DNA of 64,000 bases from Coffea arabica (taxonomy: Eukaryota; Streptophyta; Magnoliopsida; Gentianales; Rubiaceae), in the NCBI RefSeq assembly GCF_036785885.1, contig NC_092317.1, positions 6,450,501 to 6,514,500 on the forward strand, given 5' to 3'. Positions within the stretch are counted from its first letter, which is position 1. The number at the start of each line of letters is the position of its first letter. A program made the position numbers and the translations under genes. Below, piece after piece: positions 24,279-37,403 of this stretch. The notes under the pieces are model-generated. The model made no database searches. It was not told where the DNA came from and saw nothing but the letters and a program-made list of their open reading frames with translations.

Positions 24279-27191
24279 ATGGCCAGTGACTCACTTCAAT
24301 ATTTTCTCTTTCTAGTACTCATATCTCAGGCTATAAACCCTTGGATTCAACAGGGTTTTTGCACTGAAAATTCGAGGGACAGATGCAATGAAATTGAGAG
24401 GAAATCAATGCTCCAATTTAAAGAAAGTCTCAGTGATCCTTCAGGGAGGCTGTCTTCTTGGACTGGAGAAAGCTGCTGTACATGGAAAGGAGTGACCTGT
24501 GACATCAAAACAGGACATGTTGTCAAGCTCAATCTCCGAAATCCCTTTCCACAAACCTTTGATCCAACTCCAGAAAGCTTTGATGGCAATGGAATGGTCT
24601 ACGAACTAAGCGGTAAGGTCAGTCCTTCTTTAGTCAATTTGCAACATCTGAGTTATTTTGATCTAAGCATGAACAATTTCCAAGGGACTCAAATTCCGGG
24701 ATTCCTTGGATCCCTCACAAGATTGAAATATCTCAATCTATCTGGTGCATCATTTGCTGGCAAAATTCCTTCAAGTATTGGAAACTTATCGGGATTACAC
24801 TATCTCGATCTCAATTCTTACACTGATGAACCTGTTAAGAATGACATCCAATGGTTGTCTGGGCTTTCTTCTCTGAGGTATCTTGATTTGGGAGGCTTGG
24901 ACCTTAGCCGGGCTTCATCTCATTGGCTTCCGACAATCAACATGCTTGCTTCTCTTTCAGAGTTGCATTTATCCCAGTGTCAACTCCTGAATCTTCCAAA
25001 TTCTCTTCCATTTATCAATATCACATCCCTTTCTGCACTTGACTTATCCAGAAACAATTTCAACTCTACCATGCCAAACTGGTTGTTCAACCTAAGTTCC
25101 CTCACAGACCTTGATCTGTCCTCAAATTATGGCATCAGAGGTCAATTATCCAGGAATCTTGGAAACCTTTGCAAATTGAGAGCACTAAATCTCAATAGTA
25201 ATAACATTTTTGGTACACTAACGGAAGTCATTGATGGCTTATCCGAGTGCACCAATAGTAGCATGGAGACATTGGACTTGACCTTCAATCAATTAAGTGG
25301 AAATATTCCCAATTCACTGGGCTTCCTCAAGAACCTGCGAAGTCTTCGACTTCGAAATAACTCATTCACAGGTTCAATTCCAGACACAATTGGAAACTTA
25401 TCATCCTTGGAGCAACTATATCTCTCATTCAACCAAATGAGTGGGGCCATTCCTGAGAGCCTGGGAAAACTCGTGTCCTTAGTTTATTTGGACCTGCATG
25501 AGAACTCATGGGAAGGAGTCATAACAGAAGCCCATCTGATCAACATGTCCAGATTAACGGAGATATCAATTGGTAAACTTTCAGAAAATATTTCCGTGGT
25601 GTTTAACATTAGTCCTGACTGGATACCACCTTTCAAGCTCAAATTTGTCCAAATTCAGTCATGCCAACTCGGCCCGAAATTCCCAACTTGGTTGAAAAAT
25701 CAAGATCAGCTGAAAAATCTAATAATTAACTTTGCAAGGATTTCAGATTCGATTCCAGAATGGTTCCTACGGCTGGGATTGCACTTGGATGAACTTGATC
25801 TAGCATACAACAACTTAAGCGGGATGCCACCAAATTCATTGCAATTCAACCTCGGATCAAATGTGGACTTGAGTTCCAACAGCTTCAAGGGGCCCCTCCC
25901 ACTCTGGTCATCTAACCTGACTACTCTATATTTAAGGAATAACTCTTTCTCTGGACCAATTCCACGAGATATTGGTATGGTGCTCCCACTTCTGACAGAC
26001 CTTGATATCTCCAGGAACTCACTAACTGGTGGCATTCCCTTGTCAATAGGTAACATGACAAGTTTGACAACCTTAGTCATCTCAAATAATAGGTTGTCTG
26101 GTGACATCCCAGACTTTTGGTCTAATATTCCAGATCTTTACATTTTGGACATGTCAAACAACAGCTTGACTGGTAGAATACCAACATCTATAGGCTCTCT
26201 TAGCTTCGTCAAGTTTTTGATACTTTCAGGGAACAATCTTTCAGGAAAACTACCTTCCAGCTTGAGAAATTGCACTTCTACTTTCAGTCTTGATCTTGGT
26301 GACAATCAATTATCAGGACGCCTTCCAGCCTGGATTGGGAAAGACATGCCGTCCCTTTTGATTCTTCGGTTGAGGAATAATTCCTTGACAGGAAACATTC
26401 CCTCTAGCATTTGTGCCTTGTCTTCTCTTCACATCCTAGACCTCTCTGAAAACAGACTGTCTGGGATCATTCCTACCTGTTTGGGAAATTTGAGTGGCTT
26501 CAAAGCTGGGTTAAAAACTGAAGATACGGAGCCATATGAAGGGCGCTTGCAGGTGGTTGCCAAAGGAAGAGTTCTCGTGTATCAATCCACACTTTACCTA
26601 GTAAACAGCATAGATCTCTCAAGCAACAAATTCAGAGGCAACATTCCTGCTGAACTCACAAGCCTGTTTAGATTGGGGACGTTGAACTTGTCAATGAATG
26701 GCTTAACTGGGCCAATCCCAGAAACCATTGGGAGATTGGAAAGGATTGAAACTCTTGACTTGTCAATGAACAAACTCACAGGGCGTATTCCACAAAGCAT
26801 GGCTGCTTTAACTTTCTTGAATCACTTGAATTTGTCATCCAACAATTTGTCAGGTCGAATTCCGACAGGTAATCAGTTTCAGACCCTCACTGATCCATCA
26901 ATCTACGAGGGTAACATTGCACTTTGCGGAGATCCACTACCAACCAAGTGCGAGAACAGTGGAACCAAACCTTACCCTGGTGGCAATGTTGACGAGGATG
27001 AGAATGAAGAAGATGATCTTGAAAAGTTGTGGTTCTTTCTTGTTGTGGGGCTGGGATACTTTCTTGGCTTCTGGGGTGTTTGTGCTAGTTTGATACTGAA
27101 GAAAAGCTGGGGAGATGCCTACTTCAACTTTCTTCTGGGATTAAAAGACAGGATTTTTTATCTTGCATTTGCCAAATGGAGGAAGGCTTGA
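24279..27191 (+). CDS. LRR receptor-like protein, EIX/Cf type (no kinase)
   Basis: One uninterrupted 970-residue frame. It has a signal peptide (1 to about 28), then the LRR N-cap with CNEIERKSMLQFKESL and the paired cysteines of SCCTWKGVTCD. A long array of plant-type extracellular LRRs follows (LxxLxxLxLSxNxLSGxIP). A non-LRR island near residues 745-770 (ending QVVAKGRVLVYQ) is followed by four more repeats, the C-cap ALCGDPL and an acidic stretch (DEDENEEDDLEK). A transmembrane helix with small-residue spacing lies at about 917-940 (VVGLGYFLGFWG), and a 30-residue basic cytosolic tail has no kinase domain. This is the layout of receptor-like proteins such as tomato EIX1/EIX2, which sense microbial elicitors at the plasma membrane with the co-receptors SOBIR1 and BAK1 (family knowledge). 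The specific ligand is unknown. The gene appears intact. Confidence 0.93.
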   Translation: MASDSLQYFLFLVLISQAINPWIQQGFCTENSRDRCNEIERKSMLQFKESLSDPSGRLSSWTGESCCTWKGVTCDIKTGHVVKLNLRNPFPQTFDPTPESFDGNGMVYELSGKVSPSLVNLQHLSYFDLSMNNFQGTQIPGFLGSLTRLKYLNLSGASFAGKIPSSIGNLSGLHYLDLNSYTDEPVKNDIQWLSGLSSLRYLDLGGLDLSRASSHWLPTINMLASLSELHLSQCQLLNLPNSLPFINITSLSALDLSRNNFNSTMPNWLFNLSSLTDLDLSSNYGIRGQLSRNLGNLCKLRALNLNSNNIFGTLTEVIDGLSECTNSSMETLDLTFNQLSGNIPNSLGFLKNLRSLRLRNNSFTGSIPDTIGNLSSLEQLYLSFNQMSGAIPESLGKLVSLVYLDLHENSWEGVITEAHLINMSRLTEISIGKLSENISVVFNISPDWIPPFKLKFVQIQSCQLGPKFPTWLKNQDQLKNLIINFARISDSIPEWFLRLGLHLDELDLAYNNLSGMPPNSLQFNLGSNVDLSSNSFKGPLPLWSSNLTTLYLRNNSFSGPIPRDIGMVLPLLTDLDISRNSLTGGIPLSIGNMTSLTTLVISNNRLSGDIPDFWSNIPDLYILDMSNNSLTGRIPTSIGSLSFVKFLILSGNNLSGKLPSSLRNCTSTFSLDLGDNQLSGRLPAWIGKDMPSLLILRLRNNSLTGNIPSSICALSSLHILDLSENRLSGIIPTCLGNLSGFKAGLKTEDTEPYEGRLQVVAKGRVLVYQSTLYLVNSIDLSSNKFRGNIPAELTSLFRLGTLNLSMNGLTGPIPETIGRLERIETLDLSMNKLTGRIPQSMAALTFLNHLNLSSNNLSGRIPTGNQFQTLTDPSIYEGNIALCGDPLPTKCENSGTKPYPGGNVDEDENEEDDLEKLWFFLVVGLGYFLGFWGVCASLILKKSWGDAYFNFLLGLKDRIFYLAFAKWRKA

Positions 27192-27967
27192 ACATTGAAA
27201 TTGATTGCATGGAGAATATATGCCTGAATTGAAAGTACTACAAATGACCATGCATGGATATCAAGCAAGGAATAAGTTGTTTAATGATGCATATCTTTCT
27301 TTAAGTACTAAAGTAAGTGTAATAATTGTACCAATCAATCTAGATAGGTTTGCTTCATTTTTTCCCCCTAATCTTTATGTATATTACAAATTCAGTAGAA
27401 TAAGTTTACTTTCTAGATAAAATACACAATACTCCTATTTTCAATAACTGAATCTGAGTAGCAAAATTAAATTCCAGTGAATTGTAAGCAAGAGTGATTT
27501 CCATATACAACTGCACCCCAAATTCAAGCATTTAGATATTACCTAAGAAAAAACAAAATAAAAAACCCATTAAACCAAACACCAATATTGGTACTCTACC
27601 TTTTTTTTATTATTTTTTTATAAATTTATGGCAGCATAACACTATATATATATTTTGTATATTCTTTTTCTATATTTTGTATATTATTTTGAAAATTTAC
27701 AACCAAAAAAAAAAAAAAAACCAATATCAAATGGAAACACCAATCTATTAGGTTCATGGTTCATACTATTTCTTCTTCTTTTTTTTTAACCACTTTTACA
27801 TAGGTATTCCAATATTTAAGAGATGAGAGCCTTCACTTATTATCAGTGACGTGGCACTAAACCAGCCACCGTCCTCCTCCGAGTGAGTATTTCATCACCA
27901 CCGACCACCGTCTTCTCTTCCTTCTCACTCTTCACTCGACACCTAAAATTCGTTTTTTTGAGAAAAA
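27192..27967. other. Interval between the receptor-like protein and SppA genes
   Basis: AT-rich, with A and T tracts near 27600-27720. It should hold the receptor gene 3' UTR and the SppA promoter and 5' leader. No gene was seen. Confidence 0.45.
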
Positions 27968-30900
27968 ATGTCCAAGTATCTTCTCCTTCATACTGCTCAT
28001 CTGACCTCAATTCATCTGCGGGCCAGCGTTTCCTCCTTCTTATCCCCAAAAACGACGCCGTCGTCAGTGGTTAGCATCTCCACTTCTCGGCCTCTCTATG
28101 ACTCTTTGGACTTACATAGAAGCTTCTCGATTAAAGCGTTCGACACTAAAAACGACAACCTACCGTCGTCCTCAGAGGAGGATAAAGCGGCTGATGCTAA
28201 AGTGAGGGCGGCGGAAGCTGAAATTGATGGTGAAAATGGAGATTTGAAAGGTAGTGGCAGTGAGTATAATGATGATAAGTATCCGAGTGGCGAGTTTCAG
28301 TTCCGCGAGTACGGCGCGTGGAAAAGCTTCGTCGTCAAATGTAAAATGCTCTTTGCCTTTCCTTGGGAGCGCGTACGTAAAGGCAGTGTTTTGACTATGA
28401 AATTGCGGGGACAGGTTTATAGTCTTTCTTTCTTTTTTCGAAATTTGTTCAAAAGTAGCATACGAATTGTTGGCTAATTATTCCGGAAAGTTTTAATCTT
28501 TTGCGATTTTGGTTTGACTATGTTAATGTTATTCTGATTCTTAGTTAGATGCTTTTATGCTGAATTATACTCAGAAGACGTACACCTTTTTTTTTGTTTG
28601 GGGGGGGAGGGGGGGTTGTTTAGAGAGATGGGGGGATTTTTTTTCAATTCTTTTTAGGCTTTAATTCTACATCTATGAAAGAGAATGTGGTCGGAAGGAA
28701 TAGAATTTGGGTGGGAGATTGAGGATGGGAATGCAACTGCAAAATACTAATTTTTCTTGTGTGTTTGTTTCTCAACTAGATGCTTATAAGGTAATGGGGT
28801 TGAGAAGGTTTATTGTTTTTATGTCAGATAACTGATCAGCTAAAGAGGCGTTTCTCTTCAGGACTTTCAGTGCCTCAAATATGCGAGAACCTTATAAAAG
28901 CAGCTTATGATCCTCGTATCTCTGGTGTATATCTTCACATTGAGCCATTGAACTGTGGCTGGGGTAAAATTGAAGAAATTCGAAGGCATATTTTGGATTT
29001 TAAGAAATCAGGTTACAGTACTTATTATGTTCAACTTATTGGCTTGAACGAGGAAAAGCGTTTTTGAGTAAATGTTCATAAGCATGTGTTTGCTGCAGGC
29101 AAGTTTATTGTGGGTTATGCACCAGCATGTGGAGAGAAAGAGTATTATATTGGCTGTGCCTGTGAAGAGCTTTATGCTCCTCCAAGTGCTTACTTTGCAT
29201 TGTTTGGCTTCGCAGTTCAAGCATCATTCCTGGGAGGTAACTGGATTGTCTTGTTTCCGATGTGTCTCCTTTTTAGTTGCGTAAAACTTTTGAACCAATG
29301 GTGATGGGGACAGATGAGTGCTTTTGACCATTGATCTGTGTAAGATTGTAATTTTTTTCCTAGTGAAAGATTGTGGGAGACAGATAACTTTATCAGAGGC
29401 CTCCTGCCCATATTTAATCTCTGCTCATAATAATAGATTGCAAATGCGGGTACCAATGTTGATGATGTTTCTGCCAAGTACAATGAACATTTCATTGTAA
29501 TGCCCATGAGTTCATCATAATTCTGATAGATGTCTCAATCTTTGAGAATAAATCAGTTAGGACCTTGACTTTCTCGTGGCAAATGAGCTGCCACTTACTG
29601 TAAGGTTGTCAGTTCGCTGGGCAAAATGCATGTTTTTTTAGAGTAGGATTATCAAATCTGCAAACCTTTCTGCAAGCCTATTTTGACATGCTTTTCAGTC
29701 AACAAAAATTGACTTTTCAGGTGTCCTTGAGAACATTGGAATTGAGCCACAAGTGCAAAGGATTGGCAAATATAAAAGTGCTGGAGATCAACTCACTCGG
29801 AAAAATATATCTGAAGAAAACAGGGAGATGCTAACCAAATTGCTTGACAATATTTATATCCATTGGCTCGATAAAATCGCTGTTGCAAGAGGTAAATTTG
29901 ATCTTAAATTTTCAGGCTGATGTTGGAATGGGAGACTTTCTTTTTTCTTTTTTTTTTTTTGAGTTAATTGCTCTTGGATTTTGTTGAAAAGGAAAGAAGC
30001 AAGAAGATTTACAAAACTTTATAGATGAAGGTGTATACCAAGTTGAAAGGTTGAAAGAAGAGGGCTTGATTACTGATATAAAGTATGATGATGAGGTAAA
30101 GTTGCTCCTTCTATTTGAGGAATCAATTTTCAGAATTATCCAAAAAAATTCTTGTCATTGCTGGTTTGCAAAGCCGGTCTTTAGAAGTCATACTTCTACT
30201 AGTTAAACGTGTTTCAAGGATCAAGACAATATAGATTGAAAAGAACACGAACTTGCAAGGAAATTATTATTTATACTAGTTGGGATGAAAATAACTGCAT
30301 GTTTAGATAATCCGACCCATTAGCTACTAATACAAATATCAGTATCTGCCTGAGTCGGTGTTCAATTGATATTGTGTCATTCTTGTATTGCTCCAGTATT
30401 TAGCTAACTGGAGAATGGAGTTTTCATACAATTTCATTTCTTGTTCAACCAATTCTACTTTGGACAAGATCAATCTGGCCCTAATGACAGTCTTGTCCAT
30501 CTGATTTCTACTCTGGCATCAAGATGGAGTCTGATACTAATCTCGATGATACACAAATGGGTGTAAACCTGTTGGGCACTCGATCCTGGTTAAAGTCATA
30601 TCTTGACTGGCAATTGCTTATCCTGTTTACCCTGTTAATAGTAGTGTAATGTACTTACACCAGGTTAATTGATTTGTCTTGTATAGCTGTGTTATTGGCT
30701 TGTAGATGTATCAAATAAGCCTCTACATGACTTTTTTGATTGTTGGGCTCTCCTGATGGCTTAGCTGTACCATCTACAGGTCAGGGCAATGTTGAAGGAG
30801 CGCTTGAAACTTCCAAAGGATAAAAGTCTTCCCATGGTTGATTACAGGTGACTTTTCCTGAGCTTTTTCCCATCAATCAGTCATCAACAATTTTCTTATC

Positions 30901-33900
30901 GCTTCCAGCTTCAGAACATGGTGTCCATGCTACTATGTCATGCTTTGCTCCAAGAATGTCATTTCAGATGTGTCATCCAACTTGCGTATTCAACTGTTTG
31001 CAGCATCAGGCATTGCCAACTCTGAAATCTTATGTTCTGACTCTGAAAGCCATATTACTCATCCTGTCTAGTTCAGCATCTGGATAATTTTGTGAAAATA
31101 AAACTTTAGTAAATTGCAAGAATGTAATATTTTTCTGAACTATCCATACCTACTACAAGTTGCTGATAATGTCTCTTTTTTATTTTTTATATAGGTTGAA
31201 AGGTTTGCTAAAGCTTGCATCTTGTCCTTCTGGTTTTATTCGTTTGTGTTTGTTATTATGACCGATAATTTGACCTCCTGATTATACAGAAAATACTCAG
31301 GAGTTAGGAGATGGACGCTTGGTTTAACAGGTTATAAAGACCAGATAGCTGTAATTAGAGCCTCCGGAAGCATTAGTCGTGCACGTGGTCCTTTTAGTAC
31401 ACGTGGTACGGGAATTATTGCTGAGGATATTATTGAGAAGATTCAAACCGTAAGAGGTACTTTTCACGTAATTATGTTTTCTGGAGGGTTAATCTTTTGT
31501 GATTTGAAATTGAAGGGCTTGTACGTTGTAATGGTTTACAAAATGGTTTATCTGAAAAAGTGTCTGACATTCTTATGATCTCAGGACTTGAGAATGTTAG
31601 TTTCCAGTTATTTGGATGAGTAACTTATCTTGGAGTTACTGATGTATGCCATGGAAATAAAAAAAAAAAAGGGCAAATCATTAGCCAATATTTGGGTAAA
31701 GTATAAATGAAAACTGTCTTGCAATATCCATGATTCCATAGGAATCAAGTAAACTTGTCACTTAATTTAACCATTATCATTCATTCCTCTTCAAGTGTTA
31801 GTTTTCACCTGGACTCATCAATGATGCTCTTTATCTGCAAAATTCAACATGCTATCATTCCTTTCAGTCCTGGAGTTGTTGCCCGGTCTCTTTTGTTCAG
31901 TGCTTTTCCAGTTTGTGACCCTGAAAATGGATGAATTCGTATCTTTTCACCTTACATCATCCTTTCTTTTCTAATTACCTTTATAATTTTTTCAACCTCT
32001 GCTTACAGTCACTGTATTGTCCTTCTGTTATTCCTTCCTGCTTTCTACGAGTGCAACTGATGATTGCAGGGAGTCAGGTAATGGGCTTGAGATTGTGGGG
32101 TTTGGATGAGTTGATATCATTGATCCTAACAACCTGTTCATGTTGGTAAATGAGCTATAAAATATAATTCTTCTTGGTGGTGATAAATGGTTGTTACTGT
32201 GGATGATATTTTAATTAAGAGCTGTTTTGGAACTTGGAGCCTTGATCCCGTTCTTCAAGTATAATCATATTGGATAAAAGTAAGATTAGTCCTATAGATG
32301 GACCATATTTGTAGCTGTTCACCAGAATTAATAAGAAATTTGATGAGCTACAGAAGGCCTTGTACATTGTAAGAGTGTTGGTTTCGATGTTCTTGTTCTG
32401 TTTGAAATATTTACCCTCTTGCTCTTTCTGTTAATGTTATCATAGTTCTGCAGAGTCGAAAAGGTACAAGGCTGTTATCATCCGCATTGATAGTCCAGGA
32501 GGTGATGCTCTCGCATCTGATTTGTAAGTCATTCTTTTTAACCAGATTCCTTCTTACAATTTTCAATTTTCAAGTCATGCAATAATGGAATGTATTCTTA
32601 GCTCTGTACTGTGTGATTTATGGCAAAAAGTAGGCACTCATAGAAGTGAATACAAAATTTAAGGGAAACATAAAACAAAAACCTGCTGCAGACCAGCCTG
32701 ATGAAGCAGTGAGATCTACCTTGGGCATCATTATGCTTTTCAAGGACTGAGATAGAAGCCCTGATATTGCATAAAATCTTTTCAACATATCTGTGAAACT
32801 ATTTTCGTATTTTACGGTCTTTGAGTCTCAGTTGTGATCACTGTAAGTGCTTACTTCAAATATTCACTGAGGACGAGCTATATCTGGCAAATGTAAAGAT
32901 AGGTTAGAAACCATAGATCCTTCTCATTTTTGTTGTTTCGCTTAAAATCTTAGTTCACCCATTAAGGTTTACGTTTCTGAGGTCTGTGCTCCAAAAATAT
33001 TATACCCAAACAGTTAGCATTATGCTTACGATAATGAAATGCACATGCTCTGCTCTTGGCAACAATATCTGCAGTGTTTTTGGGAAAATAAATGCGACAA
33101 GCTGATAGCTTATTTCCCAAACTCTGATGAATGGTTCCGTGATCCGTAAAGATTGTGTCCTACAGAATGTGGAGAGAAATCAGACTCTTGGCCGACTCTA
33201 AGCCTGTTGTTGCATCAATGGCTGATGTGGCAGCTAGTGGAGGATATTATATGGCAATGGGAACTGGAATTATAGTTGCAGAAAATCTAACATTGACTGG
33301 TTCAATTGGAGTTGTGACAGGTAATTATGGAAACTCCAAGTGATAATTTTCTTAAATTATATCTGTTCTTTGTTATGTGATTTATATGTCATTTGTTGTT
33401 TAAGACCTTTTCAGTAGCTATGGTGATGAATTTTGTATGAGCAGAAACCAACTGGAGAAAAGAGATAATGATTCCATAAGAAATGCATGTAGCATTTTAA
33501 ATGTGTCGCCTGGCTAGAAATAACCACATAGTCCCAATGGCGCTCTGCTATTGTCTATGGGAAGAGCAGTTGATAGGGCCCAAGTCAGGAGTCATTACTG
33601 CATTACTGCATGCAATTGCTGTCATTCTCACCTTAGACAAGTTTAGAATGCAGGATTAGCCACTTGTAATGTCATAAATCAGATATAGGTGGGAATGCTA
33701 TCTAATTTGATAATCAACTGCAGGAATGAGGTCACCTGCGTAATTAGATGTACCTAATTGTGATTTAGCTAGCAAAAGTACTTGTCTACCAGGTCTTTTC
33801 TTTCCTGTTCTACTGACACGGTATTAGTGGAAATTTATTTTGTGTTTTCCACTGCTTTGTTATGGCGAGCTCTGATAGCTTCGGATATTATTTCTCACAG

Positions 33901-36897
33901 TTCGATTTTTTCTGCCTTTATTTGAATGCCTTTTCTTTTTCTCGTACAGTTGTTGTAAATAGATGAGTAGTGTTCGTTGTTTAAATTAAGCACCTTTGAC
34001 CCAAGCCGAGCTTTCCACTGGAGATTGCACAAAATGTATTCATGCACTATTGGCAGATTTTGTCAGAGTAACTGTTTTGGTGCAGGAAAGTTCAATCTGG
34101 GAAAATTATATGAAAAGATTGGCTTTAACAAGGAGATAATATCAAGGGGGAGATATGCTGAGCTCACTGCTGCAGAACAACGGCCATTTAGGTTAGTTTT
34201 TGTTCTGCTGTTTGGAGAATTTCTATACGTTAATTAAAATGGACAGCATTCCCTTCGTCATTTACAAGACAAATTTATGAAAACGTAATGGATTAAGGGT
34301 CCGTTTGTTTCGGGTGAAAATATTTTCCTAATTTCCCGTGTTTGGTTGCACAAAAGCTACTGAAAACATTTTCCTATGTAAAATATTTTCACTCATCTTA
34401 TGGAAAACAACTTCCCTTCCCAACTTCCTGAAGTTGTTTTCCGAAATGCATGCATCTTGCCTGTAGTATGTTCCAAACTTACTGAAATCATCTTGCAGTA
34501 TGTTCTTTTTTTTTTTTTTAGTGCAAACAGGAAGACTTGAACCCAAGACCTCTTCCTTACACTCCCTCCCCCGTACCACCCAACCCTCCCCCTAGTATAT
34601 TCAAAATAAAAAAAAACCTCATCCTGCTCATCCTATGCTAGTAATTAATTATGTATAATAGGGACATTCTTTTCTAGAGAAACTTTCAGGAGTGAGAGTG
34701 CAAGATAAATGTCACAATAAGCATTGCATGTGATTGATATTTGACATTAAATGGCCAGCAATTTATTTATTTGCTTAAGGAGATATTTTTTATTCATATA
34801 TACCTTTCTCCAAGATTTTTTAAAGTTAAACAATGAGATAAATTTTCTTATTTTGCATGGGAAGAAGTATGTAGTTATAATGTGTAGAAAGTAAAGATAG
34901 AGATAAAAGTGAAAATATTTCAAAAGTTAAACAAACACCAGAAAAATGAAGTAAGAAAATATTTTCAATAAGCTAACCAAACACCTGAAAATGATGAAAG
35001 GGAAATGATTTTCATGGAAAATTACTTCCACGGAAAATGTTTTTCCAAGGAAAACATTTTACTTCCAACCAAACAGACCCTAAGGGAAAAAACAGGTGTT
35101 ACAATATAGATGCTTCTTTTCTAGCCCAAGTAATTCACTTCCTCAACAAGAATATTTTATGTGCCACATATGCCAATGTTGCCTATTATCAGATATTAGA
35201 CGGTAAAACTGGAGCAATGGATTCTGCCTGATCTTCCAGTGAGGCACGTTTATGAGGCCAAACCATTCTTATGTGCAGATTTATTAGCTTCATGTTTGTC
35301 ATTTCATTTACCCTTGATATCCATTTTTGGGGTAGCAGTCTGCAGACAGGCTTAAGTTTGTGCGCAGGCATACGGAAAAAGGGTTAATTTCTGTCTTGTC
35401 TTGCATCTCCTTCTGCACCCCTTAACTGCCATTCTTTTTGCATTTTTATCCATATACTCCATTTGGGGAAAAAAGAAAGGAATGCTAAAGAAACTACCTG
35501 TAAATGCTGGGAATGAAAACCTAAAATGTAAACTTGATCTAAGCTTTTGCATGATTGAACAACAGAATTGAGCTTGATTGCAGTTGATCTGAAACTACAT
35601 GCCCTAGGCTTTTTGATTGCTGTTTTAGTCCATCTAAATGTTAAGTGAATGATATATTTCTTTTGCACTTCAACCTCCATGCACAATGTTGGAAAAAAAT
35701 GGAAAGCAAAGGTAATTACACTTGTGAATGTCCGTGATTATAATCCTCCTCTTTGCTTCATTGTGTTTGATCGCAGAGAAATTTATTAGAAGTTCTTATC
35801 TCTTTGATGCTGTATTTGCATCCAACATTGTGGTAATTGGCACTAATTGAATTTGATCATATGTGCAGACCTGATGAGGCAGAACTCTTTGCTAAGTCTG
35901 CCCAGAATGCATATAAGCAGTTTCGGGACAAGGCTGCCTTCTCAAGATCAATGCATGTATGGTACACTAAGTTATGCATCTTTGGCTTATGTTAAACTGG
36001 AAATCATCTTCGTGAAGTTCCAGGTATATGTGGTAGGTTGATAAAATGGAGGAGGTTGCACAAGGTAGGGTGTGGACTGGCAATGATGCTGCTTCACGAG
36101 GTTTGATTGATGCAATTGGTGGGCTTTCTCGAGCTGTTGCTATAGCCAAACAAAAGGCAAATATACCTCAGGATCAGGAGGTATTTCTAGTTGTACTTAT
36201 TACTTTGAGATATTCTGGGGTTCTACCATTGAGTAAATTTAATAATCCCTCTGGAATGTTGATATGATTGTCATATATTGGTGTAGATGACATTAGGGAA
36301 GAGGTTAAGAATTAAGTTTGCTCAATAAAAACTTTTCCCCAAGAAAAAATAAAAAACGAGGAAAAAAAATAGCCGTAGTACGAGTTAGGATACTAAGATA
36401 TATGTGTTAGATAAACCAGAGAAGCATTACATAAGGAAAACGTGATTTGGGTACTGGATCTGTGTTTAGTCATCATGGTTGAGCATTTCTGTTCTGTCTG
36501 CAAAGTGTGATGCTAAATAATCGTGCTTGAAGTTTTCTCTTCTGTCTGCGAAGTTTGTTTACATGATTACGTTACAAATCTGCAATCAGTTTGATGAGAT
36601 GGGCTTCACTTTTCTGTAATGTTAATTTTTTCTGTTCTTTCTAAAGGATTGACCATTCATGTTCAGGTTACACTTGTTGAGCTGGTCAAACCATCACCAT
36701 CGCTGCCAGAGATTTTAACTGGCATAGGAAACTCTCTTGTCGGAGCAGACAGAATTTTGAAACAACTATTGGATGAATTGGCAGTTTCTGATGGAATTCA
36801 AGCGCGCATGGACGGGATTATGTTTCAAAAGTTGGAAGGGGCTGATTATTCCAGTCCTATATTGACAATGCTGAAAGATTACCTGGGTTCATTTTGA
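27968..36897 (+). CDS. SPPA1: Chloroplast SppA (protease IV-like) serine peptidase
   Basis: Thirteen exons join in frame to 690 residues: 27968-28414, 28828-29011, 29099-29236, 29721-29891, 29992-30095, 30780-30847, 31290-31456, 32454-32523, 33166-33320, 34086-34191, 35869-35956, 36037-36180, 36667-36897. The product follows Arabidopsis SPPA1 throughout. The first ~60 residues are Ser/Thr-rich and fit a chloroplast transit peptide. Two S49 peptidase halves follow. The Lys of the Ser-Lys dyad is in GKYKSAGDQL (about K275) and the nucleophile is in DVAASGGYYMA (about S474), matching the E. coli SppA K209/S409 arrangement. Further conserved runs are IRIDSPGGDALASD and NLTLTGSIGVVTG. Arabidopsis SPPA1 is a light-induced thylakoid-associated protease (family knowledge). 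Intron 10 carries a MITE with a nested SINE. The gene looks intact. Confidence 0.93.
34297..35080. mobile_element. Tourist-like (PIF/Harbinger) MITE in SppA intron 10
   Basis: The left end begins GGGTCCGTTTG. The right end, inverted, begins GGGTCTGTTTGG, and both run into related GGAAAAT/ATTTTCC-rich sequence, so the terminal inverted repeats are imperfect. The element is bounded by TAA on each side (34294-34296 and 35081-35083), the 3 bp target duplication typical of PIF/Harbinger. At 784 bp it contains no transposase and is enlarged by a SINE at 34506-34593. Confidence 0.75.
34506..34593 (-). mobile_element. Truncated SINE nested in the MITE
   Basis: On the minus strand, a B-box-like GGGTTCAAGTC is followed by an A run at 34519-34506. 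Near-direct repeats AGTATGTTC (34497-34505) and AGTATATTC (34594-34602) flank it, which fits a target duplication. The A-box end is short. Confidence 0.65.
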
Positions 36898-36999
36898 CTT
36901 TAATGTATAATTGGTCGCTTCCAAATGTTTCATCCTGCTTACGCTTCTGTCCATCGGGAGAATATATTCCTAGATGGGCGTTGAGACATATTCTTGTAC
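36898..36999 (+). other. Probable SppA 3' UTR
   Basis: About 100 nt directly after the SppA stop and before the duplicated PPR 3' flank begins. The SppA and PPR genes are convergent, so their 3' ends lie close. Confidence 0.4.
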
Positions 37000-37403
37000 A
37001 AAAAGATCTCTACACCGTGTACACGAACACAAATTGAAAAATGAGGGTAGAAAGAAAACCAATTTCTGCCCTCGTCATTTTCTGTCTCCATTTCCATATT
37101 GATTCCCCAGACGTTAAATGTACACAATATAGGCTGGTCTGTATGTTATGGGGCGACATTTATACTCTTTGGTATGAGAAGTTGACTTCGTTGCCAAATT
37201 GTATTTTTGTGTGCTTAAGGGTACAAGAATTTAACCTTTTCCCTTTTGGATAAACATGAAAACTTTGTTGTTACTGACTGGTATGTTTTTAAACAGTAGC
37301 AAGCAGCCACACGTTATCTTGGTCCTAAGAACTAAATAGTAACCTCCACAGGAACATCTACCGTCTCTAAAATGATGAAAGCAATTTGTATCTCGTAAAA
37401 TAA
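37000..37403 (-). pseudogene. Truncated tandem copy of the PPR gene 3' end (DYW stub plus 3' flank)
   Basis: This stretch matches 37423-37757, the last codons and 3' flank of the neighbouring PPR gene. On the minus strand at about 37404-37336 it encodes IILRDTNCFHHFRDGRCSC followed by GGYY. The parent ends IILRDSNCFHHFRDGTCSC followed by RDYY. The stub has no start and runs past the parental stop. Shared flank marks include TCTCTAAAATGATGAAAGC and AAAGATCTCTACACCGTGT, with the parent's versions slightly different. It is a partial tandem duplication, now diverged. Confidence 0.85.

Noticed and set aside
25706-26107. 133-codon frame antisense to the LRR receptor-like protein
   Set aside because: A shadow of the repeated LRR coding frame; composition follows the repeat pattern.
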